64,000 bases of DNA from NCBI GenBank assembly GCA_947184155.2, contig CAMXCT020005057.1:305990-369989 (forward strand), read 5' to 3'. The stretch is from Cladocopium goreaui (taxonomy: Eukaryota > Sar > Dinophyceae > Suessiales > Symbiodiniaceae). The position numbers and the translations under genes were made by a program. Of the stretch, positions 9,469 through 19,777 are shown piece after piece. Every line of letters starts with the position of its first letter. The first letter of the stretch is position 1. Below the pieces are notes generated by a model, which saw only the letters and a program-made list of their open reading frames with translations, was not told where the DNA came from and did not search any database.

Positions 9469-12400
9469 CCCATGCTAAGCCTTCCTTTTCTGCCACATCA
9501 GCCCCTAAGCGGCTGGCCCCAATATGGACATTGCTACTGGGCTCATAGTGCACTGCTTGTGCATTCCATCCCATGAATTTCAAACCTGGTGGGTGGTATC
9601 TCTCACCCACAACCACATATGCCCAGGTGTCGCCACTGCCTTCTTCTTCTGCCCGCAGAGGAGGAACATGTTTGAGTGCTCCAAGGGAAGATCCATCTGC
9701 ATAAACCAAAAGTCGGTCAAGGTCAGAATTGGCGATGGACTGGTCACATGCAGCGATGGCCTTGACAATCTCCTCCGGTGGCTGAGAAGGACCAAAGCTT
9801 GTCTGCAGGACATGCTTGTGTGAGTCAAAGAGCTCAGCAATGTCAGCATGTGTAAGTCCAATGTCAATCAATGTGTCACTGCAAAAATCGGCATGTCCAT
9901 GATAAAAAGGATTGGTGCCACGAGGACCACATTGTGGTGGTGGCCACTCCGGCAGAGTTTTGCCTTTGTCGACATGACTGGCCATTTGAACTCTCTGATT
10001 GATGAATGTCACTTTGTAAATCTTGGGATAAATCTCCTGTTCAGAGTGGATCACCGCGCGCCAAAAACCTAATGCATAGAGATGCTTCATGAGTCCATGG
10101 TCATCCAGAGCATGTGACTGCGTGCGCAGGAAAGTAAACTCATCATCCTCCAAGTCCATGTTGACGAAGATGTAGTCATACTCTTGCGCTGGATGTTCTG
10201 CTGCCAAAGGCAGGCAGATTACAGCATCTCTTTCGAAGCAGGCTACCGGTCTGCAAGAAATTCCCCATCCCTGAAACTCTGCTTCAAGTTGAGGTTCTGT
10301 CGCATGGATCGGAACTTCAATGAAAGATGGATGTGGCCCCGGTGGCAGTCTCCAAATAACTCTCAAAGCCTGCATCCTTGGTAAGGAGGTCTCTGAAGTT
10401 TCCAAGACCAGATCATTCAAATGGAGGTGTTGGCGCTTGACGTTCCTTTGCAATAGATTCAGTCCATCCGAACTGCTTGCTGCGCTTGCCGCTCTTCTCA
10501 CAATATCCCTCAGATGATTGAGGATGATCAAGAAGCTATCTCCATGTTGGCTTTGAAAAACTTCATGATGTTCTAGAAGCAAATCTCCATGCCAAACCAT
10601 GCAATCCACCAGACTCTCTACGACAGTGTCGTCCAGAATTCCCAGCAACTCAAGGAAATACCTCTTCCTAATGCGCCTCGGACTTGCCAGCACAAATGAA
10701 GTGAGAAGTGATGCCTCATTGGCTGGGTCAATGGTGGTAATATGGAGACTGCGAAGTTCTGCCTGAGGACGTTGTACTAGAACAATATGTGGTACTGCAT
10801 CTGCTTCCTCCCAACCTCGGCTCCTTGGCGATGGTCTGACGAGATACAGATCAATTCGCTCATCTGGGTCAATAAGATCATCCCATCTTTCCGCTAGCGC
10901 ATCTGGCCAGCTCCATGGATCTTGTAGAAGACGAACTGCACGGTCATGTTCACAGCGTGGATGTCTTAAGTGGTCAGTGTACCATGTACGTACGTATAGC
11001 ACCCGACCTTCATCTTCTCTTCCCACTGCCGCATAGTGTTGCCATAGTGGGTGAAGCCCTTGTAGAAACTGCGTGACCTCCCCAAAGTCAAGTTCTGGAC
11101 GACCTCCCTCTACAGCAGGTTGAATGTCAGACGATGGAATGACTGGGTCTCTAACATCATCTTCCCCAACCTTACACTCACGTGGGGTCTTTCCACTCGG
11201 CCTTTGAAGAAAATCAGGCCAAGCCTCATAGGCTGGAAGACTCCATCCTTGTAGTTGCAGGAGGGCCATTGCATCTCGATCATAGTCAAGGTCAGCAGCT
11301 CGTGGAATGTAATTGAAGTTGTCCACCACAGGCATGTCCACTACATTGAGACCTTCAGGATGAGCTTCAAGAACTGCAGGTACATTGGAAGGAAGATATC
11401 CACGTCGAAGACATTGCGCAACCTCTCTGGTATAATGTCTTCTCAGTTCTCCTCTACCCGGCGGTACTGCAACTTTGAGAAAGTCTCCATGTCGCAGATT
11501 CATCAGTGATCTTGCCTGTGTTTTGACTGGATCTCCATTGTGCCACACCAAGCATGCCTTTTTCACATAGCGACAATGCGCTTCCAGTCCAAGAAGGGCC
11601 AAAAGCGCCTTTCTGGATAGGGTCATCGGCATCAGGCGCACTCGTCTCACAGTCTCTTGTTCCAGTGAAGGCAAGGCATTGTGAAATTCCACATCAATGA
11701 GTGTCAGCTGGAAGTTTGACCCCTCAGTGACATCCCCCGGCTTCTGTGCGATGAAAGGTTGAATCTTGGCCGCAAGCAAATCCACTGGGGGTGAACGCAC
11801 CGCATGCACCACAGTCAGATCATGTATGCTGATGTCAAAGTGCACCGCAATGTCTTTGTGAAGCTTTTCATAAGTGCTCCATCTGGGTCTGCAGTGCATA
11901 GGGTCCCAATCAAGTGAGTAAACAATGGCAGGTCGCCTAAACTCTCCACTGTCGGATTCACTTGATGAACTTGATTCTGACTCTGGAAGATCTTGGTCAG
12001 GATCAGCTTGTATTGCTGGTTCTTCATCTTGGCGTGCAGCCATGGGGTCATCAAACACCGCGGCTGCTTCGCGATTCTGGTTCATGGCCAGCTCCCTTGG
12101 CGAGGTCAAAGTGCCCAAAGCCATCAAGGAACTCTCATCTGTATAATAGGCTATCTGCGCAAAGTCAAGAGAAAAAGGATACTCAAAAATGTCCACACTC
12201 TGCTTCAGAAAAGTCGTTGAAGAACTCAAATCACCCACATAGTGTTCTTCTGGCTTCTGAAAATGTACACGCCGTCCAGGAATCTTGCTTCGCTTCGGTC
12301 GCAAGGACAAAGACGACTGTGAGGAACTTGACAAAGTAGAGGACAAAGTACCTACTTCCCATGACAAATCCAGCCCGGCAATTGACGCTGCCCATACCGA

Positions 12401-12520
12401 CTGGTACTCGGGATCAAACGTGAAGCTGTGGCTCCAGTTCAAAAGAACCGCTTCTGAGCCCCAATTTTGCCCAGGGCAAGTCTCCCATTGGTCTACTTGC
12501 CCGGCTTTCCAAAAGGCACC
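9416..12520 (-). CDS. LINE middle ORF: unknown repeated region ending in RNase H N-half
   Basis: This frame is open from 13996 to the stop at 9416-9418, but upstream of about 12520 it is antifunctional shadow of ORF1, so only the lower part is annotated. It begins with SFTFDPEYQSVWAASIAGL, then a Ser/Asp/Glu-rich stretch, then unrecognised sequence holding a motif twice: R+ALLALLG…C.VWHNGD…RHGDFL (about 11480-11620) and R+YFLELLG…C.VWHGD…QHGDSFL (about 10520-10690). The C-terminus starts an RNase H (LLVYADGSSLG; AEKEGLAWG) and then leaves frame at a run of four C at 9468-9471, after which the RNase H continues in the next ORF. No Met is obvious just after ORF1 ends, so expression probably needs frameshifting from ORF1 or an internal start. 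Confidence 0.65.
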   Translation of the reverse strand, partial: GAFWKAGQVDQWETCPGQNWGSEAVLLNWSHSFTFDPEYQSVWAASIAGLDLSWEVGTLSSTLSSSSQSSLSLRPKRSKIPGRRVHFQKPEEHYVGDLSSSTTFLKQSVDIFEYPFSLDFAQIAYYTDESSLMALGTLTSPRELAMNQNREAAAVFDDPMAARQDEEPAIQADPDQDLPESESSSSSESDSGEFRRPAIVYSLDWDPMHCRPRWSTYEKLHKDIAVHFDISIHDLTVVHAVRSPPVDLLAAKIQPFIAQKPGDVTEGSNFQLTLIDVEFHNALPSLEQETVRRVRLMPMTLSRKALLALLGLEAHCRYVKKACLVWHNGDPVKTQARSLMNLRHGDFLKVAVPPGRGELRRHYTREVAQCLRRGYLPSNVPAVLEAHPEGLNVVDMPVVDNFNYIPRAADLDYDRDAMALLQLQGWSLPAYEAWPDFLQRPSGKTPRECKVGEDDVRDPVIPSSDIQPAVEGGRPELDFGEVTQFLQGLHPLWQHYAAVGREDEGRVLYVRTWYTDHLRHPRCEHDRAVRLLQDPWSWPDALAERWDDLIDPDERIDLYLVRPSPRSRGWEEADAVPHIVLVQRPQAELRSLHITTIDPANEASLLTSFVLASPRRIRKRYFLELLGILDDTVVESLVDCMVWHGDLLLEHHEVFQSQHGDSFLIILNHLRDIVRRAASAASSSDGLNLLQRNVKRQHLHLNDLVLETSETSLPRMQALRVIWRLPPGPHPSFIEVPIHATEPQLEAEFQGWGISCRPVACFERDAVICLPLAAEHPAQEYDYIFVNMDLEDDEFTFLRTQSHALDDHGLMKHLYALGFWRAVIHSEQEIYPKIYKVTFINQRVQMASHVDKGKTLPEWPPPQCGPRGTNPFYHGHADFCSDTLIDIGLTHADIAELFDSHKHVLQTSFGPSQPPEEIVKAIAACDQSIANSDLDRLLVYADGSSLGALKHVPPLRAEEEGSGDTWAYVVVGERYHPPGLKFMGWNAQAVHYEPSSNVHIGASRLGADVAEKEGLAWGALEIEPKLEHCHLLPV

Positions 12521-13533
12521 ATGGCTGTAGAAGCCACTCCACCAGACTGCTGCGCAGGAGCACCAGCTTCTGATAGTGGCTCTTCCAGTCTCTGCCTTTT
12601 GTTCTTGTTCTCGTTGGCCTCGACGAATGCTTCCTCGGCTTTCTGCTGCATGTTTTGCAAGTTGGAGACCATCGACGCTAGGCTTTCTTGGATATTCTCG
12701 GACGTGTCTATGCGATCCGGCATTTCGTCGTCGGAGACCTCGATCTGAGACTCTTCGTCCATAGTTTCCAACGCCTGCTTCTTGCTCTCCACATCCTCCT
12801 TGGTCTTCTGGAGTCTGTCTTGCGCAGCTTTCACCCTCTCTGCGAGGTCGGCATCGTCTTTGCCAAATTGCTCTGCAAACTGCGTCCATCTTTTGACAGA
12901 GTCTGCGATGTAGGCCCTCCAGTTGGTATGTAGGTTGGCCCGTGCTGCCTGTGCTTCTCGTAGTTTCCGTCTGGCCTTGTCCATCTTGTCCACCGCATTC
13001 TTGAGTCCCTTGGTGGTTGGGACTGGTGCAGAATTCTCTGCAACAATGTGCTGGACTCGAGCCGGAACTGGCGTGTTGGCTTCCTTCAAAGCTGTGGCCA
13101 ATAAAGCCAGATTCTCTGAGGCATCTGGATTTTCTTCTCCCTGTGTGTTGGGCAGAGTGTCTCCACGGTATTGAGAATGCCATGGAGGTTCTGTGGGTGG
13201 CACACCATCCGAGTCGCCCTTCTTCTTCTTCTGACCCTTGGGCGTCTTTTTCCTGGGTGTGCTTCCTCTCTGTCTGTTCTTCGGTGTCTGCCCTTCTTGA
13301 TGTCCTTGATGCCATGCTGAGTCTGCCCATTGATTGCTCGAAGACCACCCTGTATAGTTCCAGGCTGAAGGCTGTGTCGTTCTCCTGGGACTTCTGTACG
13401 CCGTCTTCTGGGGCACATACGTCTGGTCGTTCCCATGCGTCCAGAATATGCCACACCGAGCGCAGCGCTGTGTGTTGGCCTTGTTGGTTCTCCAGCATGC
13501 ACTGCATCTCCAATCCACTTGTGAATGAGCCAT
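12493..13533 (-). CDS. LINE ORF1: RanBP2-type zinc finger and coiled-coil protein
   Basis: 346 residues from the ATG at 13531-13533 to TAG at 12493-12495. Residues 8-27 form a RanBP2-type zinc finger: W8, C10, C13, N20, C24, C27. A Lys-rich stretch follows (STPRKKTPKGQKKKKG), then a long charged helical region with coiled-coil character (DKARRKLREAQAARANL; AERVKAAQDRLQKTKEDVE) and a Gln/Glu-rich tail. Such a small nucleic-acid-binding, self-associating protein is what non-LTR elements usually encode first; RNA binding by the zinc finger is inference. The ORF overlaps an open frame that continues into the middle ORF. Confidence 0.65.
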   Translation of the reverse strand: MAHSQVDWRCSACWRTNKANTQRCARCGIFWTHGNDQTYVPQKTAYRSPRRTTQPSAWNYTGWSSSNQWADSAWHQGHQEGQTPKNRQRGSTPRKKTPKGQKKKKGDSDGVPPTEPPWHSQYRGDTLPNTQGEENPDASENLALLATALKEANTPVPARVQHIVAENSAPVPTTKGLKNAVDKMDKARRKLREAQAARANLHTNWRAYIADSVKRWTQFAEQFGKDDADLAERVKAAQDRLQKTKEDVESKKQALETMDEESQIEVSDDEMPDRIDTSENIQESLASMVSNLQNMQQKAEEAFVEANENKNKRQRLEEPLSEAGAPAQQSGGVASTAMVPFGKPGK

Positions 13534-13996
13534 CGCTACCACAATGCGGTTCAGGAAATTGCTGTCTCTGGAATGATGAGCACTCAGGATCCCAAACACT
13601 CTTCGAAGGTCTACCAAACGAAGTGTCCTGGCCCCTGTGCGATGTTGGAACCAAAGCGCACGTGCTTTGGCCCTCTGTCGTCGAGCTCTTCTCCGACGTG
13701 AAGGCGTAATCCTTAGTGATCAAGAGGATGCCGAAGAGCAAACGCAAGATCCCACCCATGCACACCTTGCCGGTCAAGATGTAGAACACCTTGTTGTAGG
13801 GCTCGAGGAGAAGAAACCGCCAGCCGCCCAGCCGAAGAAAATCTCCCTCGCCTGGTGGTAGCGCTCGTTCGCCGTCAGTGAGGCACCAAGCAAATGGGCC
13901 CGCGGAACTCCGGCGCAGTTCCGCTAAGGCAAAAGGAAACAGCAGGTCGTGGGGAAACCCTGCCTTAAGCCTTCCCGTGTATATATATATATACAT
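13534..13996 (-). other. 5' leader of the LINE-like element
   Basis: GC-rich region upstream of ORF1 on the minus strand. Frames here are open but show no domain. It ends at a TA run at 13980-13996, which is taken as the element's 5' boundary. Confidence 0.35.
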
Positions 13997-14271
13997 ATGT
14001 ATAATTTAATTAATATGTATATATTAATATAATTAATATATCCCAAGGCATATCAATGCATATATCAATATTTTTTGTTATACATCTCAAACTTGGAAAA
14101 TGTCATTGTGTTTCACCATCATTTTTAAGTGATCTCCCTGGCTTGTGGGCCCTGAGGCTTCACGGCCCTGAAGTGGGCCACGAGGCTCATTCCTGGCCAT
14201 CCCCCCGTTTGTAAACAAGAACTGAGGCTTCATGAATTCTACATGTTTAACGATGAATTACTATGAATTAT

Positions 14272-14335
14272 TGATGTTTAATGATGGTTATATAATGGTT
14301 AATAATGGTTAATAATGGTTAATGATGCTTAAATC
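14272..14335. repeat. GGTTAATAAT tandem repeat
   Basis: About six imperfect units of a 10-12 bp GGTTAATRAT repeat, directly left of a family A element. The same arrangement recurs at 15090-15150. Confidence 0.7.
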
Positions 14336-14339
14336 ATCT

Positions 14340-14450
14340 TACCCTCTGGTTATGTCAAAATAGCTATTGGAAATGGCCATAGAAATAGTGGATTTTCCCA
14401 GCTATAAAATGGTGATTTTCCAGTTCGCTATGTTAAATTACCAGAGGGTA
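14340..14450. mobile_element. Family A foldback element (MITE-like)
   Basis: Ends TACCCTCTGGTTA and TTACCAGAGGGTA are inverted repeats; 111 bp. The outer TA is likely the target duplication. Together with the family B copy that follows, it is duplicated at 15157-15415. Confidence 0.8.
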
Positions 14451-14482
14451 ACATCATCCCAATAATTTCCAATGATGAACAA

Positions 14483-14599
14483 CTGGTTGGTGGTTTCAAA
14501 CATGATTTGTGTTTTTCCATTTCATATATGGGATGTCATCCGAAACCCATTGACGAAGTCCATCATTTTTCAAGATGGTTATTTTTAACCACCAACCAG
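14483..14599. mobile_element. Family B foldback element
   Basis: Begins CTGGTTGGTGGTTTCAAAC and ends ACCACCAACCAG; the ends are inverted repeats, 117 bp. The middle has the family's GGGATGTCATCCGAAACCCA and the TTTTTCAAGATGG block. Confidence 0.75.
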
Positions 14600-14958
14600 A
14601 TAAGATAGGTTTTCGGATAGGTTTTCAACCCATGGTTTTCAACCCATGGTTTTCAACCCATGGTCTTCCAATGATGAACAAGAATTGATCTCCAAGATGT
14701 TCACGACCTGTGAACGTGACTGGGTTTATGGAGGATATAACAACCATATTCAATAGATTCAATAGTTAACAATAGCTCATGGGTTTTAAACATGTTGGTT
14801 TATAAACGATTGAAATCGGGGTTTTATAGTAAACACATATATTATATTGTTGGTTTATAAACATATTATAAGTTAGTTGGTTTATGAGACCAATATCTAT
14901 GGGCCTAGGCTACTTACAGTCGGGCCCTTCCAGGCTAAATCGACAGGAGTCTATACAG

Positions 14959-15048
14959 CTCTTGCGCGCCGCCGGCGTGTGCCTTGGATTCAACGGGCAG
15001 ATTTCACCGGTGCCGGCGGCGAATGTCGGGGAATCGAGAAGAAGAAAG
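14959..15048 (+). CDS. Exon-like island
   Basis: GC-rich island after CTATACAG (possible 3' splice site). In frame it reads LLRAAGVCLGFNGQISP then VPAANVGESRRRK with mostly G/C third positions. The 3' limit is unclear (GTCGGG at about 15026 or further on). No family recognised; it sits between two copies of a duplicated A-B block. Confidence 0.3.
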
Positions 15049-15156
15049 CACAGAGATTTTTTCTGGTTAGTGAATGATGATGAATTAATGATGTTTAATG
15101 ATGGTTATATAATGGTTAATAATGGTTAATAATGGTTAATGATGCTTAAATCATCT

Positions 15157-15266
15157 TACCCTCTGGTAAACTAACATAGCTATTGAAAATGGCCATAGAA
15201 ATAGTGAGTTTTCCCATTAAAAGCATGGTGATTTCCCATAGTTATGTAAACGTTTACCAGAGGGTA
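15157..15266. mobile_element. Family A foldback element
   Basis: TACCCTCTGGTAAAC … GTTTACCAGAGGGTA. The GGTTAAT-rich left flank matches the one at 14272, so block and flank were copied together. Confidence 0.8.
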
Positions 15267-15295
15267 ATTTCTGGTTAGTGAATGATGATGAATTA

Positions 15296-15415
15296 CTGGT
15301 TGGTGGTTTGAAACATGAATTTTATTTTCCATTTCATATATGGGATGTCATCCGAAACCCATTGACGAACTCGTCATACTCATATTCTTCAAGATGGTAT
15401 TGCACCACCAACCAG
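15296..15415. mobile_element. Family B foldback element
   Basis: CTGGTTGGTGGTTTGAAAC … CACCACCAACCAG, 120 bp. Closest to the copy at 14483. Confidence 0.75.
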
Positions 15416-15607
15416 TTAACATAGCATAACCAATACTGTAGCATATCACTTGAAAACATAGACCCTGAGAGCTCTATTTAAGAGGAAAGTAATTTTCCAA
15501 GCTCCTGTTTGGCGGAGGGTGTGTGTCAGTTGTGGGGGACGGTAGTATCATTGAATATCCAACGGCATATAGACACCACTCATATACCATATGCACTGAA
15601 TATGTAT

Positions 15608-15720
15608 TACTCTCTGGTAATTTAACAGTTTGCTATTGAAAATGGCCCATAGAAATAGTTGATTTCCCTCTTAAAGATGGTGATTTCCCAGTTTGCTATG
15701 TAAACGTTTACCAGAGGGTA
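15608..15720. mobile_element. Family A foldback element
   Basis: Left end TACTCTCTGGTAATTTAAC has one change; right end GTTTACCAGAGGGTA is intact. Confidence 0.75.
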
Positions 15721-17091
15721 AATATCGGGATATAATCAATTATATAGTATCATCTCATGGGATACAACTGATACCAATGACATCCAATGGTGGCCTGAGA
15801 CTGGGAGAAGTCTCGGCAGAGATATGAAGCCTAGGCTACCTTCCAATCTATTGCAATTTTCATCGGGACTATGATGATATACCGTTGGATTAAGGGGACA
15901 GTCTTTCAAGCATTCCTGGAATTCTCACCTTGGTGATGAAGTTGCTTAAATGTTGGTGTTCCTTGGGGTTTTCTTCGAACATTGGTGTTCCATGGTCAAG
16001 TTACTTCAATCACAGGGACCATTGCTACAACAGTACTACAACATGCTATAATTTTAGCCCAAAAATCATGCAACAAGATCCAACCATGAACACCATCCAT
16101 TGGGCGTTCATGAATTAAAGCACCCCAAAAAGAAATTGAACGATTGGACATGGGAACATCATTTGTACCACCCTGTGGAAAATGAACGAACACGTGGCGA
16201 AATATCCTCAGGGGGTGTTTCTACTGGAAACCAAGTCTGCGATTTTCCAAATGCCATTGTTGCTTGGTCATTATAGGAGGTTTTACTACCCACTATATTG
16301 GGGATTATCATAATCCATTGTGGGAAATCCCGTTCTTAACCAACCAGTAGAATGGGATGGGATAGTGGTATGGCTCAAGTTAATTGCTTGAGTAGAAAGA
16401 AATGCAACCCCTCACCAGCTCAAGCTAACCATAAGTATTCAGGAGTTATTAGCTACCATCAACCCCTGTGTTTAATGGGGCTTTTGAAATAAGCCCCATT
16501 GTTAGGCATCCCACGTAATGACCATTCCTGTTTATACCACCATTCTACCCATTGTTTGTGAAAGTATCCGTTGTATACCATCAGCAATTTCCCAGTTTCG
16601 TTATATCCATAAATGATGAAATATCTACCTATATTATAAAGTTATTATATCCCATAAAGATCATATATATATAATATATAATATATATATATAATATATA
16701 TATATAATAACCGTTCAGGTGGCCTTTTTATGATCATGATCTATCCATGATGGAGCGCCCTGCAGGTTAATCTATCCATGATAGGGAAATCATCACCATG
16801 TCATCATTGTGAGAGGATTATGGATCACGTGAGTCCATTATATAACCATGATTGATAATATATTACCATATCATATATCTATATGAAAATTGGAATATCT
16901 AGATATTAATGGAATATCTAAATATATTTTTATTAATAATAATAATATATCAACCATGATTGATTGGAATATCTATATTAATAATCCAGTCCATATCATT
17001 GTTATCCACGATTCGGATGGTGTTTAAGGCCCTTTCAAATCATGGCACTATCGAATGCATTATCAATGGCCATCTATCCACTATGACAAAT
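15721..17091. other. AT-rich DNA without recognised gene
   Basis: No coding signal or known repeat end seen except a TA microsatellite at about 16665-16712. Confidence 0.4.
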
Positions 17092-17119
17092 TACTATCTG
17101 GTAATCTAACATAGCTATA
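17092..17119. mobile_element. Family A 5' fragment interrupted by a family D element
   Basis: TACTATCTGGTAATCTAAC followed by ATAGCTATAT matches a family A left end and stops where family D begins. No matching right half was found after it. Confidence 0.5.
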
Positions 17120-17120
17120 T

Positions 17121-17226
17121 GGGTTTGTCTGAACCTAGGGTATATTCCCAATGAAATAGCCATTTAATAGGGATAATGATCAGCAAAACCATTGGGTTTA
17201 GGGGTATACTATTTTCAGACACACCC
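17121..17226. mobile_element. Family D foldback element
   Basis: Ends GGGTTTGTCTGAA and TTCAGACACACCC are near-perfect inverted repeats, 106 bp. A single similar end (CTATTTTCAGACACACCC) is at about 61409-61426. Confidence 0.55.
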
Positions 17227-17458
17227 TTATCATTGATCTTCATTTGTAGAATGCAGATATTACAACTAATATATTCCCCATTGTTTTTGCAGCTCAATAT
17301 GTGGCCAAAATAAATATGGCAAATGGTCCGGTTGTAGATGATTTCCAGAGGGTGTTTACCGGTGAAATTTGTTGTCAATTTGGAGGCGGTCTACATCCAA
17401 TTTTCAGACAGCATTTTTATGGTAGATAACTAGTTTGATACAAGTATAGTCATATATA

Positions 17459-17575
17459 GTATTAGAATATATTATAATATATTATTGTATTATATTATAT
17501 TGTATTACATTATATTATGTTATATTATATTACATTATATTATGTTATGTTATGTTATATATATATGCCATAAGC
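17459..17575. repeat. TTATATTA-type microsatellite
   Basis: Imperfect tandem ATTATATTAT/TGTTATATTA units. Confidence 0.7.
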
Positions 17576-17637
17576 CGTTGTTATCTTAGTTTTTGGCCAA
17601 CTTTATCCAACTGCTTTTTGCGTGTCCAAATCACCAG

Positions 17638-17697
17638 GACCGGCGCCTCGTCAGCCTTTACCTGAAGCTGACCGCGAAAAGAGATGACCAGTGGACC
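17638..17697 (+). CDS. Exon-like island
   Basis: Sixty bases between AAATCACCAG and GTGGAC read DRRLVSLYLKLTAKRDDQWT with strong G/C third-position bias, in phase at both ends. The acceptor is preceded by a T-rich stretch. The frame stays open a little further to GTAGAT at about 17720. No family recognised. Confidence 0.35.
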
Positions 17698-17727
17698 GTG
17701 GACAAAGCCATGATATTAATGGTAGAT

Positions 17728-17836
17728 AATGGTTTGGAACATGTTTTTTTTCCACAATATATGGGATGTCATCCGAAACCCATTGACGAACTCATACTCA
17801 TATTTTTTTTATGATGGTTATTGCACCACCAACCAG
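17728..17836. mobile_element. Family B element, 5' end worn
   Basis: Starts at ATGGTTTGGAACATG (the CTGGTTGGT part is lost) and ends CACCACCAACCAG. Confidence 0.65.
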
Positions 17837-17873
17837 TAATGGTAGTGTATTGGGATCATAAATCCTTTATAAT

Positions 17874-17974
17874 CTGGTTGGTGGTTTGGAACATGTTTTA
17901 TTTTTTCATATATTGGGAACAACAATCCCAATTGACTACTATTTTCCAGAAGGGGTAGGTATACCACCAACCAG
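17874..17974. mobile_element. Family B foldback element with TAAT duplication
   Basis: CTGGTTGGTGGTTTGGAAC … CCACCAACCAG, 101 bp. TAAT precedes it (17870-17873) and TAAT follows (17975-17978), a likely 4-bp target duplication. Confidence 0.75.
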
Positions 17975-18662
17975 TAATGGGATGAATTACAATGGATCTA
18001 TAATGGGATGAATACACAATATCTACAATGAATATAATGGGATGAATGGTAGTATAATGGGATTATAAATGCATATTAATGGAATTCATGGGGATGTACT
18101 GGGATATCAATATAATCTGGATGAATTTGATCATGACCTCACGTCGTGACGTCACTGGAATGATGGTGAATGTATAGGGGAATGGTCGCAAGTTTCAACT
18201 TCAGGTTAGTGAATTCTTACAATGCAGCCAGATAGTTTTTTTCCCCACGAAAAAGATAGAAACAACAAATCCGAACCTAAAATAGTGATCAATTACTGTT
18301 CGACATCTTTTTTGAGACTAGTATAACTATCCAGTTGTTTGGAGGTAGCGCTTCGGAGCTGTATCCAGATTTCCTGCTAGCCATGGGGAGCCAGGAGGTA
18401 GGAATAGAGTTTCCGAAGCACGTGACAGATTTATTTGACTGTACAAGTGTGCACTTATCAGATTGGATCATCATTGATGATAAGAAATTGTGAATTGCGT
18501 GTAATGTGCTTTAATTGCTGAATTTGTTTGAAATTGATTGATTTTGTTCGAAATGTTGCTTTTAATTGGTTGTAATTTGTAAATTTAGATACAGGGGTCA
18601 CGCCTGTAGATGTGATATGATCCCTTTAATTTATTTTTTGGTTTTTACTTTACCAATTTATA

Positions 18663-18764
18663 CTGGTTGGTGGTTTCAAAAATTTATTATTTTTCCATAT
18701 ATTCGGAATAATCATCCCACCTGACTTTCATATTTTTCAGAGGGGTAGGTCAACCACCAACCAG
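18663..18764. mobile_element. Family B foldback element
   Basis: CTGGTTGGTGGTTTCAAAA … CAACCACCAACCAG, 102 bp, short version with GGAATAATCATCCCACCTGA. Confidence 0.75.
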
Positions 18765-18949
18765 AGAAGTGATGTTGTCTTTGCGGATAATCTGATACTG
18801 TACCGTTTGGAGTTCCTAGAATCAACAATGATGTACTTTATAAACAAACATGGCGGAACTAAAGCAGCTAACAAAATATGTACTTCAGCAAGAAAATCTG
18901 GAACTGATCGAACAATGGATGGGAATACAACCAGTTGTGGAGCATATGA

Positions 18950-19057
18950 TACCCTCTGGTAAACGTTTACGTATATGGAAAATCACCATTTTAAATGGGA
19001 AAACTCACTATAAATGGCAATGTTCAATAGCTATATATGTTTGTTTACCAGAGGGTA
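18950..19057. mobile_element. Family A foldback element
   Basis: TACCCTCTGGTAAACG … GTTTACCAGAGGGTA, 108 bp; inner part GGAAAATCACCATTTTAAAT. Confidence 0.8.
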
Positions 19058-19777
19058 AGACATAGATTGACCCAGTCATCAACAGAAATTTGAAGCTGTT
19101 CTTCAGAACATGAGTGAAACTTCCTTAACTTCGACGTTCTCTGACACTCCAAGTTCCGGGTGTGCAGCACGTGCTGAGCGCAATGGGTGATATCCAACTG
19201 GTGCTATTTGGTGATGTTCAAAAGCTGCAATAATACAATACGACGACAAAAGTTAAACAGGATGGTATATCTGCCGGTGATATCATAATATTAATATTCA
19301 ATTACAGTATGTTGTTTCTGGTTGATATTCTGAAAATCCTTGCTGGTCAAAATCTCTTCATTCGCGAATTTCAAGGATCAAATAGACCTGCGCCCTCTCC
19401 GAATTTCAAGTGGATGCGTGTTGGGCAGGAGGTAATTTGGAACAGCTCAGTTGGATCCCAATCCACGAAACTCGCATGTTTGTAGAACTGAGAAAGTCAC
19501 CATTAATCCATAAGGGGAGTCAAACATCGTCAAATTCTGTCAAATCATCCATGTATATAGAAAATTCCATAATGGCTGGCTGAAAATGATTTTCATGATG
19601 CTTAATATCATGGTAATAATGGTTGATATACCGTCATTATAGTGGATATAATGGTAATAATGGTTGATAATGGTTGGTTATATCATGTTATATCCATGTC
19701 TAAAGTTGATGTTCGCGAACGAAAGCATCAACACGTCGGGGACTTCGCAGGGATGTCGCCATCCAACATGTATTGGG
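19058..19777. other. Non-coding stretch without recognised gene
   Basis: Nothing recognised except a loose ATGGTAATAATGGTTGATA repeat at about 19605-19680. Confidence 0.35.

Larger units (their letters stand above)
3690..13985 (-). mobile_element. LINE-like (non-LTR) retrotransposon with RNase H, APE endonuclease, RT, zinc fingers and a methyltransferase-like domain
   Basis: Three overlapping minus-strand reading frames make one element of about 10 kb. Read 5' to 3' from 13985 down to about 3690, they give a zinc-finger ORF1, a middle ORF, then RNase H, endonuclease, RT, zinc fingers and a methyltransferase-like domain. No long terminal repeats flank it. TA tracts lie at both ends, which may be the target site or part of the tail. 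No poly(A) tail was seen. The outer limits are approximate. Two frame changes (near 12495 and 9468) separate the ORFs. Confidence 0.75.

Noticed and set aside
12540-13996. Upper part of the LINE middle frame, open to 13996
   Set aside because: The ORF1 frame carries the zinc finger and coiled coil here; this frame is open but has no domain.
18340-18440. GC-richer patch as an exon
   Set aside because: Frames and splice borders conflict; too weak to list.
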